Positions 35,852 to 45,192 of a stretch of DNA of 64,000 nt are shown here, in pieces. The position numbers and the translations under genes are program-made. This stretch comes from Neobacillus vireti (GTDB lineage Bacteria; Bacillota; Bacilli; Bacillales; Cytobacillaceae): assembly GCF_001026695.1 (NCBI RefSeq), contig NZ_LDNB01000012.1, positions 553,378 to 617,377 on the forward strand, read 5' to 3'. Below the pieces are notes generated by a model that saw only the letters and a list, made by a program, of their open reading frames with translations, searched no databases and was not told where the DNA came from. How positions within the stretch are numbered: position 1 is the first letter of the stretch; every line of letters starts with the position of its first letter.

Positions 35852-36311
35852 TTTAATCCCCCTCAATTCCCATTCCATCTTATTATTTCCTTTAGCAAAT
35901 CATTGTAAAGATAGATAATAAAACTAAAGATGCGAAATAATATCCTAATTTTTCCGGTTAGTTGTGTCACATGTTTCGAAAAATGGTTATAAATATCGTG
36001 ATAAAATTTATTTATATCTATTCAGTTGGGTAGTATATTTTTCCTGTAATGGCATTTCCCATTATATTATGGATATTAACAAAAGGGGAAATAGACGTAA
36101 AGAAAAAGGAACTGTTGAAAAAACCTTCATATATAAGGTTGCTTTGGGAAAAGTAGAATAGACCATTAATATCTTTACAATGTTCGCCTGCAGGTGGGAC
36201 CATATACTATTGCCTATGCCTTATCCATACGTAAAAATTCGGATTCATTCCGATACCTTAAGGGTAAAATCATGATAGGTAGTTTTAACATCAAGGGGGC
36301 TCGAAGAAAAT
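35852..36311. other. Gene-free stretch upstream of ktrC
   Basis: About 460 bases between divergent genes. I see no plausible gene; a short frame from GTG 35964 lacks a ribosome site. GTGTCACATG near 35965 contains one Fnr half-site, but not a full box. No c-di-AMP (ydaO-type) riboswitch pattern is evident. Confidence 0.4.
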
Positions 36312-36965
36312 ATGGCTAACCAATACGCAGTAATTGGTTTAGGTAGATTTGGGCTAAGTATTGCCTATAAGTTATTTGAATCAGGTCAAGAAGTACTTGG
36401 AGTGGATGTAAATGAGGAGCGGGTGGAGGAGTCCCAGCCGTATGCAACTCATTCCATTATTGCAGATTCGACAGATGCTGATGCATTAAAGTCGATAGGG
36501 ATTCGAAATTTTGATACCGTCATTGTGGCGATAGGAAATGATATCCAAGCGAGTATTCTTAGCGTTTTGCTATTAAAGGAGCTAGGGGTTAAAAAGGTGA
36601 TTGCCAAGGCGCTAAACAAGCTTCATGGCCAAGTGTTAAAAAAAGTGGGGGCGGACTGGGTTGTTTTTCCGGAGCGAGATATGGGGATTCGAGTTGCCCA
36701 TCAGCTTTTATCACCCAATGTTCTGAATTTTATTGAGCTATCAAAGAATTATAGTGTGGAAGAAGTGAAAATTCCAGATCGGATGTTGTATAAAACTTTA
36801 AGGGAGCTTGACTTAAGGGCAAGGTATAATTTGAGTGTTATTGCCATTCGCCATGAAGATGAAATTAATATATCGCCTTCACCTGATAAGAAAATGGATG
36901 ATGGGGACGTCCTTGTTGTGATAGGGGAGAATCGTGATCTCGAACGATTTGCCAATCTCAAATAA
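36312..36965 (+). CDS. ktrC: KtrA/KtrC-type potassium channel regulatory subunit
   Basis: A cytoplasmic RCK protein (217 residues) that gates a Ktr potassium channel. The N-terminal Rossmann domain has GLGRFGLSIA (about 9-18) and an acidic residue at the nucleotide-binding strand end. The C-terminal RCK_C domain (about 135-217) is the c-di-AMP-binding part in Bacillus KtrC. No channel subunit (KtrB/KtrD) is adjacent, as for Bacillus KtrC. The upstream GGGGGC before ATG 36312 is a modest ribosome site. Confidence 0.9.
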   Translation: MANQYAVIGLGRFGLSIAYKLFESGQEVLGVDVNEERVEESQPYATHSIIADSTDADALKSIGIRNFDTVIVAIGNDIQASILSVLLLKELGVKKVIAKALNKLHGQVLKKVGADWVVFPERDMGIRVAHQLLSPNVLNFIELSKNYSVEEVKIPDRMLYKTLRELDLRARYNLSVIAIRHEDEINISPSPDKKMDDGDVLVVIGENRDLERFANLK

Positions 36966-36997
36966 CTTAGTAATTGATAATGAAATAAACAATATTA

Positions 36998-37023
36998 AAG
37001 GCAGGATAAGCTTCCTGCCTTTT
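36998..37023. terminator. Bidirectional terminator
   Basis: AAAGGCAGG pairs with CCTGCCTTT around an 8-base loop between ktrC and a convergent small gene. Confidence 0.85.
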
Positions 37024-37180
37024 ACATATCTTCGTTTTCTTTGTCGACATCACTGGGCTGCGGCTGTTCTTGCGATACGATACTCCCAAGGACCTCTCTG
37101 TTTTGACTACTGGCATCTTTTCCTGCACCCGGTGCAATATTCGCCATAGGCAGCTGTTCTAATTCTTTTCCTCTAGGCAT
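37022..37180 (-). CDS. Hypothetical 52-residue protein
   Basis: A disordered, acidic small protein (MPRGKELEQLPMANIAPGAG ... SDVDKENEDM). AAGGAGA lies 9 bases upstream of ATG 37180. I recognise no family. A tail rich in Gln, Pro and Glu and no Cys or hydrophobic segment suggest a soluble or spore-associated peptide. Confidence 0.55.
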   Translation of the reverse strand: MPRGKELEQLPMANIAPGAGKDASSQNREVLGSIVSQEQPQPSDVDKENEDM

Positions 37181-37294
37181 TTTCCACATCTCCTTTTCCT
37201 TACCTTATCCAATTCGTTGGACTTCAATTCATTTGAAGGTTGGTGGTAATGGTAATAGTTTGTAATCGCTTTCTTCTATTATATATATTCCATG

Positions 37295-37483
37295 CTAATG
37301 ATCATAAGGATAATCAATTTGAACTCCATTCATGGACCCGGGATCTTCTAGGTCTTCTAAGCTGTTTAGATAATTTTCCAACTCTATTTGCAGTTCTTTT
37401 GGTGCTCCGTCCTTTAAATGCCAATTTCCGGGTTCATCAACAAAATACTGACTCTTTGTAAATTCAAGTCTAATTCTCGGCAT
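37295..37483 (-). CDS. Conserved hypothetical 62-residue protein
   Basis: A small acidic protein (MPRIRLEFTKSQYFVDEPGNW ... LEDLEDPGS). AAAGGGGAATG gives a reasonable ribosome site before ATG 37483. It starts with MPRI, like the neighbouring small gene's MPRG. I do not recognise a characterised family. Confidence 0.6.
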   Translation of the reverse strand: MPRIRLEFTKSQYFVDEPGNWHLKDGAPKELQIELENYLNSLEDLEDPGSMNGVQIDYPYDH

Positions 37484-37907
37484 ACTTCATTCCCCTTTCA
37501 TCACCTTTTTGTTCATTCCGGTTATATTAACCAATCGTTATTACTATTATTAGCTTGTTCCATTTTTCTGTAAAAATAAGGCTAAATTCATATTGCTTAG
37601 ATGAAGGTTCAGGTATATGATAATTAGCAAATGAATATTAGGTGAAACTATTTATTAATTTCTTCGTCTTATATTAATGAAGATTGAAACGGACATGTCC
37701 ATATGTGAAACCCACACAACTAACTATGGCAAATTGTCATCATGAAATTACGTTTCAGTCGAATTAACAAGAATATTGACATAAATTATTGCTATGCATA
37801 AGACAAATAATGGCATGATTTGTGTTTTTATTTTTTATGAAAATATGATATAGTAGTTGAGGTTCGTTTACCGAAGCTTAATTGGTAAGTGAGAGGAGAA
37901 TATAGAA
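37484..37907. other. Gene-free stretch upstream of ltaS
   Basis: About 420 AT-rich bases. TTGACA at 37776 and a TATGATATAG element near 37850 are possible promoter parts for ltaS, but I cannot pair them reliably. I see no convincing gene or repeat. Confidence 0.35.
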
Positions 37908-39866
37908 ATGAATAAACTAAGATTGCCTAAAAAAATAAACAATAGCCATATTACGTTTTTTGCAATTGCCGTAGTTTTATTTTGGCTCAAGACTTATGCG
38001 GCCTATCAAATTGAATTTAAACTTGGAATTGATAATAGCCTGCAAAAATTTTTGTTATTAATTAACCCATTGAGCTCTGCACTATTCTTTTTTGGAATCG
38101 CCCTGCTATTTAAGAAGCGTACAAAACTTGTCATGATTATCATAAATTTCATTTTATCGTTCTTATTGTACGCAAATATAGCCTATTATCGTTTCTTTAA
38201 TGATTTCATTACAGTGCCAGTTTTAATGTCAACAAAGACCAATGCGGGTCAACTTGGAGATAGTGCTCTATCCTTAATGTCGCCGCTTGATATTTTTTAT
38301 TTTGCTGATTTCATTATATTAATTGTATTAGCATTTACCGTTTTTAAGAAGGTTACGGTAACGAACAGAAAATCATTTAAAATTGTGTTTTTGTTTGCCA
38401 TCACCACATTTTTATTTAATCTAGGTTTAGCTGAGAAGGATCGTCCACAGTTACTTTCACGTTCCTTTGATAGGAATTACTTAGTTAAATATCTTGGTGC
38501 CTATAACTTTACGATTTATGATGTTATTCAAAATATTAAATCTTCGAGTCAGCGAGCTTTAGCTGACAGCAGTGATATTACCGATGTTGAGAACTATCGG
38601 AAAGCTAATTATGCAGCACCAAATCCAGAATACTTTGGTAAGGCAAAAGGGATGAACGTTATTTATATTTCAATGGAATCCTTCCAAACCTTTATGATTG
38701 ACTATAAATTGCCTAATGGTCAAGAAGCAACACCGTTTTTAAATTCCTTGGCTCATGATAATAACACATTTTATTTTGAAAACTTTTACCATCAAACAGG
38801 ACAAGGGAAAACATCAGATGCTGAATTCTTGATGGAAAACTCATTATATCCAATGGGTCAAGGTGCAGTATTCGTTAACAAAGCTCAGAACACCTTCCAA
38901 GCTGCACCGGCTATATTAAAAGGCCTTGGCTATAATTCCGCTGTCTTTCACGGTAATTACAAAACGTTCTGGAACCGCAACGTGATGTATAAGGCTTTAG
39001 GGTATGATCAATTTTTTGATGCTGATTATTATAGCATGTCAGATGAAAATACAAAGAACTATGGTATGAAGGACAAACCATTCTTTAAAGAGTCAATGCC
39101 TTTGCTTGAAGGTTTGAAACAGCCTTTCTATACAAAGTTTATATCATTATCGAACCACTTCCCATTTGCGATGGATCCGGGAGACACCGATTTCCCTGCA
39201 GGTGATTTCGGAGATACGGTGGTAAACCAATATTTCCAATCAGCCAATTACATGGATCAAGCATTTGAACAATTTTTTAACGATTTAAAAGCTAATGGTT
39301 TATATGATAATACTGTGATTGTCATGTACGGTGATCACTACGGTATATCCGAGAACCATAATGAAGCAATGGCAAAAGTGCTTGGTGTTGACGAAATTAC
39401 ACCTGATATCAATGCGAAATTACAGCGCGTGCCATTATTTATCCATGTGCCAGGTGTTAAAGGCGGCGTTCAGAAGCAAGTAGGTGGTGAAGTAGACGTA
39501 CGCCCAACAGTTCTTCATTTATTAGGTGTTGATACAAAGGACTATATGGAGTTTGGTTCAGACCTATTATCTAAGGACCATCGAAATTGGGCTTTATTCC
39601 GAAATGGTGATTTTGTATCTTCAGATGTCATTCAGATTAAAGACAAGTGCTACTCATCTGAGACAGGCGAATTACTGGAAAATGCTGAATCATGTAAGGA
39701 TATTTCTGAAAAAGTGAATACTGAGCTTCAGATGTCCGATGAAATCGTCTATAAAGATTTGCTCCGTTTCTATAAACCTGATGGATATACACCGATTAAT
39801 CCAAACGATTATGATTATCTAGGGCCTAAAGGAAACAAAGGGAGCAAAACATCTGATAATAATTAA
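37908..39866 (+). CDS. ltaS: Lipoteichoic acid synthase (LtaS family)
   Basis: A polyglycerolphosphate polymerase that builds lipoteichoic acid from phosphatidylglycerol on the outer membrane face. Five N-terminal membrane helices (about 14-180), then an extracellular sulfatase-like domain (about 240-620). The catalytic Thr is at about residue 302 in TGQGKTSDAEF; the metal-binding segments VIYISMESFQ and VMYGDHYGISENHN are present. Length (652 residues) fits. Bacillus has several paralogues (LtaS, YfnI, YqgS), so the subgroup is not certain. It ends at a terminator. Confidence 0.92.
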   Translation: MNKLRLPKKINNSHITFFAIAVVLFWLKTYAAYQIEFKLGIDNSLQKFLLLINPLSSALFFFGIALLFKKRTKLVMIIINFILSFLLYANIAYYRFFNDFITVPVLMSTKTNAGQLGDSALSLMSPLDIFYFADFIILIVLAFTVFKKVTVTNRKSFKIVFLFAITTFLFNLGLAEKDRPQLLSRSFDRNYLVKYLGAYNFTIYDVIQNIKSSSQRALADSSDITDVENYRKANYAAPNPEYFGKAKGMNVIYISMESFQTFMIDYKLPNGQEATPFLNSLAHDNNTFYFENFYHQTGQGKTSDAEFLMENSLYPMGQGAVFVNKAQNTFQAAPAILKGLGYNSAVFHGNYKTFWNRNVMYKALGYDQFFDADYYSMSDENTKNYGMKDKPFFKESMPLLEGLKQPFYTKFISLSNHFPFAMDPGDTDFPAGDFGDTVVNQYFQSANYMDQAFEQFFNDLKANGLYDNTVIVMYGDHYGISENHNEAMAKVLGVDEITPDINAKLQRVPLFIHVPGVKGGVQKQVGGEVDVRPTVLHLLGVDTKDYMEFGSDLLSKDHRNWALFRNGDFVSSDVIQIKDKCYSSETGELLENAESCKDISEKVNTELQMSDEIVYKDLLRFYKPDGYTPINPNDYDYLGPKGNKGSKTSDNN

Positions 39867-39870
39867 GACA

Positions 39871-39898
39871 GAGAGAAGATTTATTCTTCTCTCTTTTT
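39871..39898 (+). terminator. Terminator of ltaS
   Basis: GAGAGAAGA pairs with TCTTCTCTC around TTTAT, then T residues. Confidence 0.85.
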
Positions 39899-39918
39899 GA
39901 TACAATAGGGGGCTTTAT

Positions 39919-40827
39919 ATGAAAAACAAAATTGTTCATGCACTATTATTTTTCTTGGTAATGGCTTCAATCCTTATTTCTGGCTGTGCCAGCAGTGATG
40001 TGACGAAAGAAGCCACCACAAAGGATACAACACCGCCAGCTGTTAGCTCTAATCAAACAGCGAACGGGGTAAAAGATAAACAAACAGCACAGGAAACTGC
40101 CACGCCTGCTATCGCAAAAAGCGGTGCGAAACTAATTGCGGGGACGATTGTTAAGAATATCGATGGCGATACTATCGAAATCGAGATAAATGGTAAAGCG
40201 GAAAAGGTAAGAATGCTTTGTGTGGATACACCCGAGACGCATCATCCACGGTTGGGTGTACAGCCATTCGGGCCTGAAGCATCCGATTACACAAAAAAGA
40301 TTCTCCCTGTTGGGACAAAGGTTGAAATTGAACCTGGGATTGGATCAGGCCGCGATAAGTATGGGCGTTTACTTGCCTACATTTATATCGATGGCAAAAT
40401 GTTCAATGAAATGCTGTTAGAACAAGGACTAGCCCGTGTCGCGTATATTTATGCCCCAAATACCCAATACGTGGATGAATTTTATGCTATTCAAAAAGAA
40501 GCGCAGAAAAAGGGAATAGGTATTTGGTCGATTGAAAATTATGCTCAAGAAGATGGCTATAACACGGATGCAGCCAAAGGGACACAAGAAAAAGATACAA
40601 ATTCAAAAACTTCAACTGGAACATCATCAGCGAACAGCTATCAAAATAACCCAAGTGATGATAAGGAAACAAATATAAAATGTGAAGGGAAGATTAAGGG
40701 AAATGCCAATTCCCATATCTACCATGTTCCTGGTGGGTCTTTTTACGAGTCTACCAAAAATAACATCGTATGGTTTTGTTCAGAAAAAGAGGCGGAAGAT
40801 GCCGGTTATCGAAAGTCAAAGAAATGA
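39919..40827 (+). CDS. Thermonuclease (SNase) lipoprotein
   Basis: A surface nuclease anchored as a lipoprotein. Signal and lipobox ISGC (Cys23), a Thr/Ala-rich linker, and an SNase-like domain (about 75-205) with catalytic pattern: DGDTIEIEI, RMLCVDTPETHH (Arg and Asp), GRDKYGRLLAYI and EQGLARV. A C-terminal segment (about 255-302, KIKGNANSHIYHVPGG) resembles the short wall-associated module found after SNase domains. It probably degrades nucleic acid at the cell surface. Ribosome site is AGGGGG before ATG 39919. Confidence 0.9.
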   Translation: MKNKIVHALLFFLVMASILISGCASSDVTKEATTKDTTPPAVSSNQTANGVKDKQTAQETATPAIAKSGAKLIAGTIVKNIDGDTIEIEINGKAEKVRMLCVDTPETHHPRLGVQPFGPEASDYTKKILPVGTKVEIEPGIGSGRDKYGRLLAYIYIDGKMFNEMLLEQGLARVAYIYAPNTQYVDEFYAIQKEAQKKGIGIWSIENYAQEDGYNTDAAKGTQEKDTNSKTSTGTSSANSYQNNPSDDKETNIKCEGKIKGNANSHIYHVPGGSFYESTKNNIVWFCSEKEAEDAGYRKSKK

Positions 40828-40828
40828 A

Positions 40829-40867
40829 AAAAGGCTGTGCTGATAAAATCAGCACAGCCTTTTTTTC
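40829..40867 (+). terminator. Terminator of the thermonuclease gene
   Basis: AAGGCTGTGCTGA pairs with TCAGCACAGCCTT around TAAAA, then T residues; it also faces the convergent gene. Confidence 0.9.
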
Positions 40868-40869
40868 GA

Positions 40870-41346
40870 CTATTTTCGATTAAAGCCCTCTTCCTTCAAA
40901 AACTCTTCTGCTTCACCGTATGTATCAAAGCTGGCATCGAGGTTTAATCCAAAGTAGATATTCCAGCTATCATTTTCATTTATTAGGATTAGCTGATTGT
41001 TTTCAGCGTCAAACCAGCGTTCTTCCGTAGAATCTCCAATGATTGCTTCCTCAGATGCTGTTTTTTCAATTGGTGACAACTCTTGAATTGCCGATTTAAT
41101 CAACTGTCTGAGTTGATCGGCAGAAAAGTCGCGGATATTGACCAAACCCTTTTCGTCCGTTTCATAGGTTCCTGACTTTCCAGCATAGACAAAGCCATTT
41201 CCATTTGGATGTAAATGATAAACAATATTTTTTTTATCGGAAATACTATTTGGGAATTGAAAATTAACGCGGCCGAGAGAGACATTCTTTCTTTCTAACT
41301 CGGGGAACGATTCGATAATGGCTAATTTCTCATTAAATGTAAGCAT
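40870..41346 (-). CDS. Conserved hypothetical protein, 158 residues
   Basis: A soluble, acidic protein beginning MLTFNEKLAIIESFPELER and ending DTYGEAEEFLKEEGF. ATG 41346 follows TGGAGGA; an in-frame ATG 12 bases earlier overlaps that site. Mixed alpha/beta composition. I recognise no named family and no active-site motif. It stands alone, convergent with the thermonuclease gene. Confidence 0.65.
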   Translation of the reverse strand: MLTFNEKLAIIESFPELERKNVSLGRVNFQFPNSISDKKNIVYHLHPNGNGFVYAGKSGTYETDEKGLVNIRDFSADQLRQLIKSAIQELSPIEKTASEEAIIGDSTEERWFDAENNQLILINENDSWNIYFGLNLDASFDTYGEAEEFLKEEGFNRK

Positions 41347-41560
41347 ATTTTCCTCCATCTTTAGATTTGAACATTCTTATATCATACAGATTTTACCCCC
41401 AAACATACAACTTTATTTTTTAACCGTGATTATTTTTAGAAAAAATATTGAAAATATTCCACGGTAGTGTAAAATTACACTATAGAGGAAAAAACATACA
41501 GTTGCTTAATTGATGCACGTAACCAATAAACCATTAAAGGGATGAATGTGGGGAGATTTA

Positions 41561-44500
41561 ATGGAGCCGAATAAGAGGGAAGAGAATAGACGGATTTTTA
41601 GGCAAGAGCTATTTACCTTAAGAGAAGAAGGGTACTTATCTGAGGATATCGTAAATACAGTAGCTAAGGCGCACCGCCAGTATCACCTGGATTTAGTAGA
41701 AATAGAAGCGATTCCACTGCCAGCTGAAGCGAATGTACAAATCAAAAAGGCGGTGCCTCCAGAACCGAATGTTCAAATCAAAAAGGCAATGCCATCAGAA
41801 CCGCCAAAAGTTAAAAAAACACTTTCGCCGGAAGAGGTTCGTGAAAGAAACATTACATGGTCATTAAACATTGGCGTTATTTTTTTATTAATAGGCGGGT
41901 TATTCGTTGCTACTAGTAACTGGGGATCAATGACAAGCTACATGAAAAGTGGGTCAATTGCATTTGTAGCTCTGCTATTTTACGGAATATCCTTGTTAAC
42001 AAAGAAAGTATTGCATATCGATAAAACAGCCTTTGCCTTTATCGTCCTAGGAAGTTTATTTTTACCGATCTTTATTCTTTCGCTTGGATGGTTTGGCCTT
42101 TTGGGTTCGTATTTAGCGGTAGACGGAGAAGGGCGTTACCTGCTGGGGATGCTGGGCAGCTTTCTTCCCATGATTGTTTACATTCTATTTGCCAAAAACT
42201 TAAACTCGAGACTATTCGTCTGGTTTACCTTTGTTTCCCTATCAGCTGGGATGGCCTTTTTATTGGCTGGACTGCACCTAAAGATTGATTTCTTTTACTT
42301 GGGAATGATGGTCTTTAATGCGGCGCTCATTTTTGGCTATCTTCAAGTAAAACAGAGGGAATCACTTAAATTATTTACAAACGAATTTGTTCCATATGTA
42401 CAGATTAATTTGGTCCTTAGTACACTTTTCATGCTTTTTTTATACAATAATGAGGTGCTCTACAGTTTCAACCTTTTATTGACTGCGGTTATTTATTTAT
42501 CGATGATGTATGTCAGCGGGCGCAAGGAATACCATTTTATATTTAGTGTCATGCTCGTTTATGGAGCCTATCAGCTAATCGAGCATAGCTTCCTCAATTA
42601 TTTTGGCGAGGTTGTCTACGCGATAATCGGACTTGGAATAGTATTTGTTCCGAGGACGATGAACGGAAGATTTTCTCTTGATAAGGTGTTTCAATATACG
42701 AGTGCAGTGATCTCCGGATTCGCCTTTATTTATATTAGCCTTGAAGGAATTCTGCTTCGAGCAGGCAACCCGTCGATTACCTTAATGCTGGCCTACTTTA
42801 TTATTGCTGTTAACTTTATTTATTTATCCCATAACAGTCCAAACCGTCTTTTTACCTATTTGAGTTCGGTTTTTGCCGCTTCAGGCATCTATGAGGCTAT
42901 TCTCTTACTGGTCAAACCAATTTATAGTATTAACTTTTCACTTGCATTGTCTTTGACTGGTTTTATCTTGTTTGTCGTGTTTGGGGTTGTACCATTAGCC
43001 AAATATATAAGAATCCTTCAGAATAGCTCTAAGGTCGTAGGAATCGCGATTATGACTCTCGCACTTTTGGCTGCGATAACGCTCTTTCAATGGTGGCAAG
43101 CCGGAGTTATTCTACTGCTCGTAACAATTGTTTCCTTTTTGGTCATTAAAAAGGAAACAAGGAGCTATTATAAGGAAGCTGCCTTATGGATCTTACCAAG
43201 TGCCCTTGGTCTTTCAATTGCCGCTTTCGCTGAAGAAATGAATGTCAATTTCATTTATTACCGTGAAGAATTTGGTTACGCAATTAATTTTGCATCGGGG
43301 GCAATTCTTGTTCTATTGACGAGCTTTGTCTGGAAAAAAGCCGGAGAAAAACAATTAGCGAGGATTTCATTCTTTGTCTCCCAGGCATTGTATACCTTTG
43401 CCATTTTCTATGCGCTATTAAGCCCAATCAATCGATTGTGGGTTCAACCCTTCGTGTTGTTAGCCGGAATTGGGATGTATTACTATTTATATAAAAAGAT
43501 TGGCACGAAATGGGTTCCATATCTTGTCAGTATCACAACCTTGTTTGCATATTTTTCTTTGATTGATGCGATTAGGATAAGGATTCCATTCAGCGGTACA
43601 GTGGATTCATTAATTGTCTCAGTAAGTGCGGTCGTTCTTCTGTTTACCGCTTTTCTTTGCAGGAAAAAAGATTCTTTTATAGCCGCTGCTTTTGCCTGGA
43701 CAGGTCACTGTATATACCCAGCGGCGCTTGTGTTTACCTGGTTTGTCTATCATACTGATTCGATTTATAGTTTTATTTTGGCATTGCTTGCATATGGGAT
43801 TAGTACAAAATTAGCCAGTCGGGAATGGAAGATCAAAGTATTTCTTTATGGAGTTTTTACAACTTTATTTTTTGCTGTTTCAACAGGAATCGATTTTTTT
43901 AAAATTCACTTTACCGGACTGTATGAATTTCCAATAACAAGTGTTCTTATTCTCCTGTTTGCACTTTTTGCCAAAGGAGAATTTAACAAACGGACAGCCT
44001 ATTATTTAGTGCCATTTTCGATTATTGGAATTGGAGTGATGCTATTGGTGTATCCGTATTCCTGGCTGCCTTACCTGATCACCGGTGGGTATGCTTCTGT
44101 TCTCCTGTTCTATTTGCATAAAATTAAATGGGATTTATTGGGGCTTATTCCCCTGTTCCTAGCTTTTATAGCAACCGTAGAATTTTCGTATCTAAGTGAT
44201 ATGGGTGCACTGCAAAAGCTGCTTTTATCCGGCGGGTTAGGAATACTTATGGCACTAAATGGACAGATTGTCTATAAAAAACTGTTTGAAAGTGGACCGA
44301 AAATTGGGGATACAAAAATAGATGGATATACAGCAGTTTCCTTCTTGTATTTTTGGGTGATGTACTTTTTTGATTATCCGTCAATATGGAGTAAAGCGCT
44401 ACCGGGCGTTCTGATTGCTGTTTCTTTTTGGATGCAGAGAAAGCGAGTTCCAGCTAATCTTTCGGTCTTTATGTCTATCCTTGGAGCTTCCTATTTATTA

Positions 44501-45004
44501 CAGCCTTATTATTCGACTATTGCTAAGCTAAATATCCCGCCCTTGTGGGAAAGGGAAGTGCAAGTCCTTCCATTTGTTGTTTTGATTATTTTTATCAGAA
44601 TCCTATTAAAAGGGCGATATTCGAATATAACGAAGGCAATTCAATGGGGAGTCCTCGTTTTCGTTTCACTTGTCTTAATTCAAGATGGGTTAGCGAGCAA
44701 TACCATTTATGATGCAGTTATCTTAGGATCACTCTCCTTGTTATCGATGTTGGCGGGGATGTTACTGCAAATTAAGTCATACTTCTTCGTCGGTGCCGGT
44801 GTGTTATTATTAAATGTCTTTCTGCAAACAAGACCATATTGGGGACACATGCCATGGTGGTTCTATTTATTAGTTGCCGGGCTTATCTTAATCACCGTTG
44901 CCAGCTTCAATGAATGGAATAAGCAAAAGACATTGAAGGGAGAATCAACCTTTATCGTTAAAATAAAGAAAAAGGTAATTGGAAAAATAAAACAGTGGGA
45001 TTAA
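41561..45004 (+). CDS. Giant polytopic membrane protein (SCO7613/DUF2157-like)
   Basis: About 1,147 residues. A hydrophilic N-terminal part of about 110 residues carries a twofold repeat, VQIKKA(V/M)P, and is followed by about 30 predicted hydrophobic segments reaching the C-terminus. The start of the membrane part, NITWSLNIGVIFLLIGGLFVATSNWG, resembles DUF2157/SCO7613-type proteins of unknown role. I start at ATG 41561 (GGGAG upstream) rather than the in-frame ATG at 41546. No catalytic motif is visible. Possible roles are a transporter scaffold or envelope polymer exporter, but the sequence does not say. Confidence 0.7.
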   Translation: MEPNKREENRRIFRQELFTLREEGYLSEDIVNTVAKAHRQYHLDLVEIEAIPLPAEANVQIKKAVPPEPNVQIKKAMPSEPPKVKKTLSPEEVRERNITWSLNIGVIFLLIGGLFVATSNWGSMTSYMKSGSIAFVALLFYGISLLTKKVLHIDKTAFAFIVLGSLFLPIFILSLGWFGLLGSYLAVDGEGRYLLGMLGSFLPMIVYILFAKNLNSRLFVWFTFVSLSAGMAFLLAGLHLKIDFFYLGMMVFNAALIFGYLQVKQRESLKLFTNEFVPYVQINLVLSTLFMLFLYNNEVLYSFNLLLTAVIYLSMMYVSGRKEYHFIFSVMLVYGAYQLIEHSFLNYFGEVVYAIIGLGIVFVPRTMNGRFSLDKVFQYTSAVISGFAFIYISLEGILLRAGNPSITLMLAYFIIAVNFIYLSHNSPNRLFTYLSSVFAASGIYEAILLLVKPIYSINFSLALSLTGFILFVVFGVVPLAKYIRILQNSSKVVGIAIMTLALLAAITLFQWWQAGVILLLVTIVSFLVIKKETRSYYKEAALWILPSALGLSIAAFAEEMNVNFIYYREEFGYAINFASGAILVLLTSFVWKKAGEKQLARISFFVSQALYTFAIFYALLSPINRLWVQPFVLLAGIGMYYYLYKKIGTKWVPYLVSITTLFAYFSLIDAIRIRIPFSGTVDSLIVSVSAVVLLFTAFLCRKKDSFIAAAFAWTGHCIYPAALVFTWFVYHTDSIYSFILALLAYGISTKLASREWKIKVFLYGVFTTLFFAVSTGIDFFKIHFTGLYEFPITSVLILLFALFAKGEFNKRTAYYLVPFSIIGIGVMLLVYPYSWLPYLITGGYASVLLFYLHKIKWDLLGLIPLFLAFIATVEFSYLSDMGALQKLLLSGGLGILMALNGQIVYKKLFESGPKIGDTKIDGYTAVSFLYFWVMYFFDYPSIWSKALPGVLIAVSFWMQRKRVPANLSVFMSILGASYLLQPYYSTIAKLNIPPLWEREVQVLPFVVLIIFIRILLKGRYSNITKAIQWGVLVFVSLVLIQDGLASNTIYDAVILGSLSLLSMLAGMLLQIKSYFFVGAGVLLLNVFLQTRPYWGHMPWWFYLLVAGLILITVASFNEWNKQKTLKGESTFIVKIKKKVIGKIKQWD

Positions 45005-45009
45005 TCAGC

Positions 45010-45038
45010 TTGAAATATAGGGTAAACCATGTTATTAT
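45010..45038 (+). promoter_or_regulatory. Sigma-A promoter of the antiporter leader
   Basis: TTGAAA (45010-45015) and TATTAT (45033-45038) have a 17-bp spacer. The start should be near 45045, giving a leader of about 150 bases. Confidence 0.75.
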
Positions 45039-45069
45039 AGTGTTAACTTAATGTTCGTCAAATGGAGGA

Positions 45070-45167
45070 GTCTGTCACCAAGGGGGAATTATGCCCTTTT
45101 GGTTTGACAGACCTTTTTCTATTGTTTAGGGAAGAGTCTGTCAATGTTGTGACAGGCTCTTTTTAAT
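45070..45167 (+). promoter_or_regulatory. Four-arm attenuator-like leader of the antiporter gene
   Basis: Arms in order: 1 GTCTGTCA (45070-45077), 2 TGACAGAC (45105-45112), 3 GTCTGTCA (about 45136-45143), 4 TGACAGGC (about 45150-45158). Pairs 1:2 and 3:4 each make a hairpin followed by T residues, so each is a terminator. Arm 2 can instead pair with arm 3, which would disrupt both. This is the classic 1:2, 2:3, 3:4 design of amino-acid attenuators. A small ORF runs through arm 2. Confidence 0.6.
45091..45129 (+). CDS. Twelve-residue upstream ORF (MPFWFDRPFSIV)
   Basis: AAGGGGG (about 45080-45086) precedes ATG 45091 by four bases. The frame has twelve codons, stop TAG at 45127-45129, and runs between and through arms 1 and 2 of the leader. 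Three Phe and one Trp could make it a sensor, but a sensor for an ion antiporter need not be amino-acid-based. Reality as a translated ORF is uncertain because the ribosome site lies inside the stem. Confidence 0.35.
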   Translation: MPFWFDRPFSIV

Positions 45168-45192
45168 TTTCTAAAAAAGGAATGGTGATTAG

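Noticed and set aside
35964..36161. 65-codon frame upstream of ktrC
   Set aside because: GTG start without ribosome site and non-coding composition.
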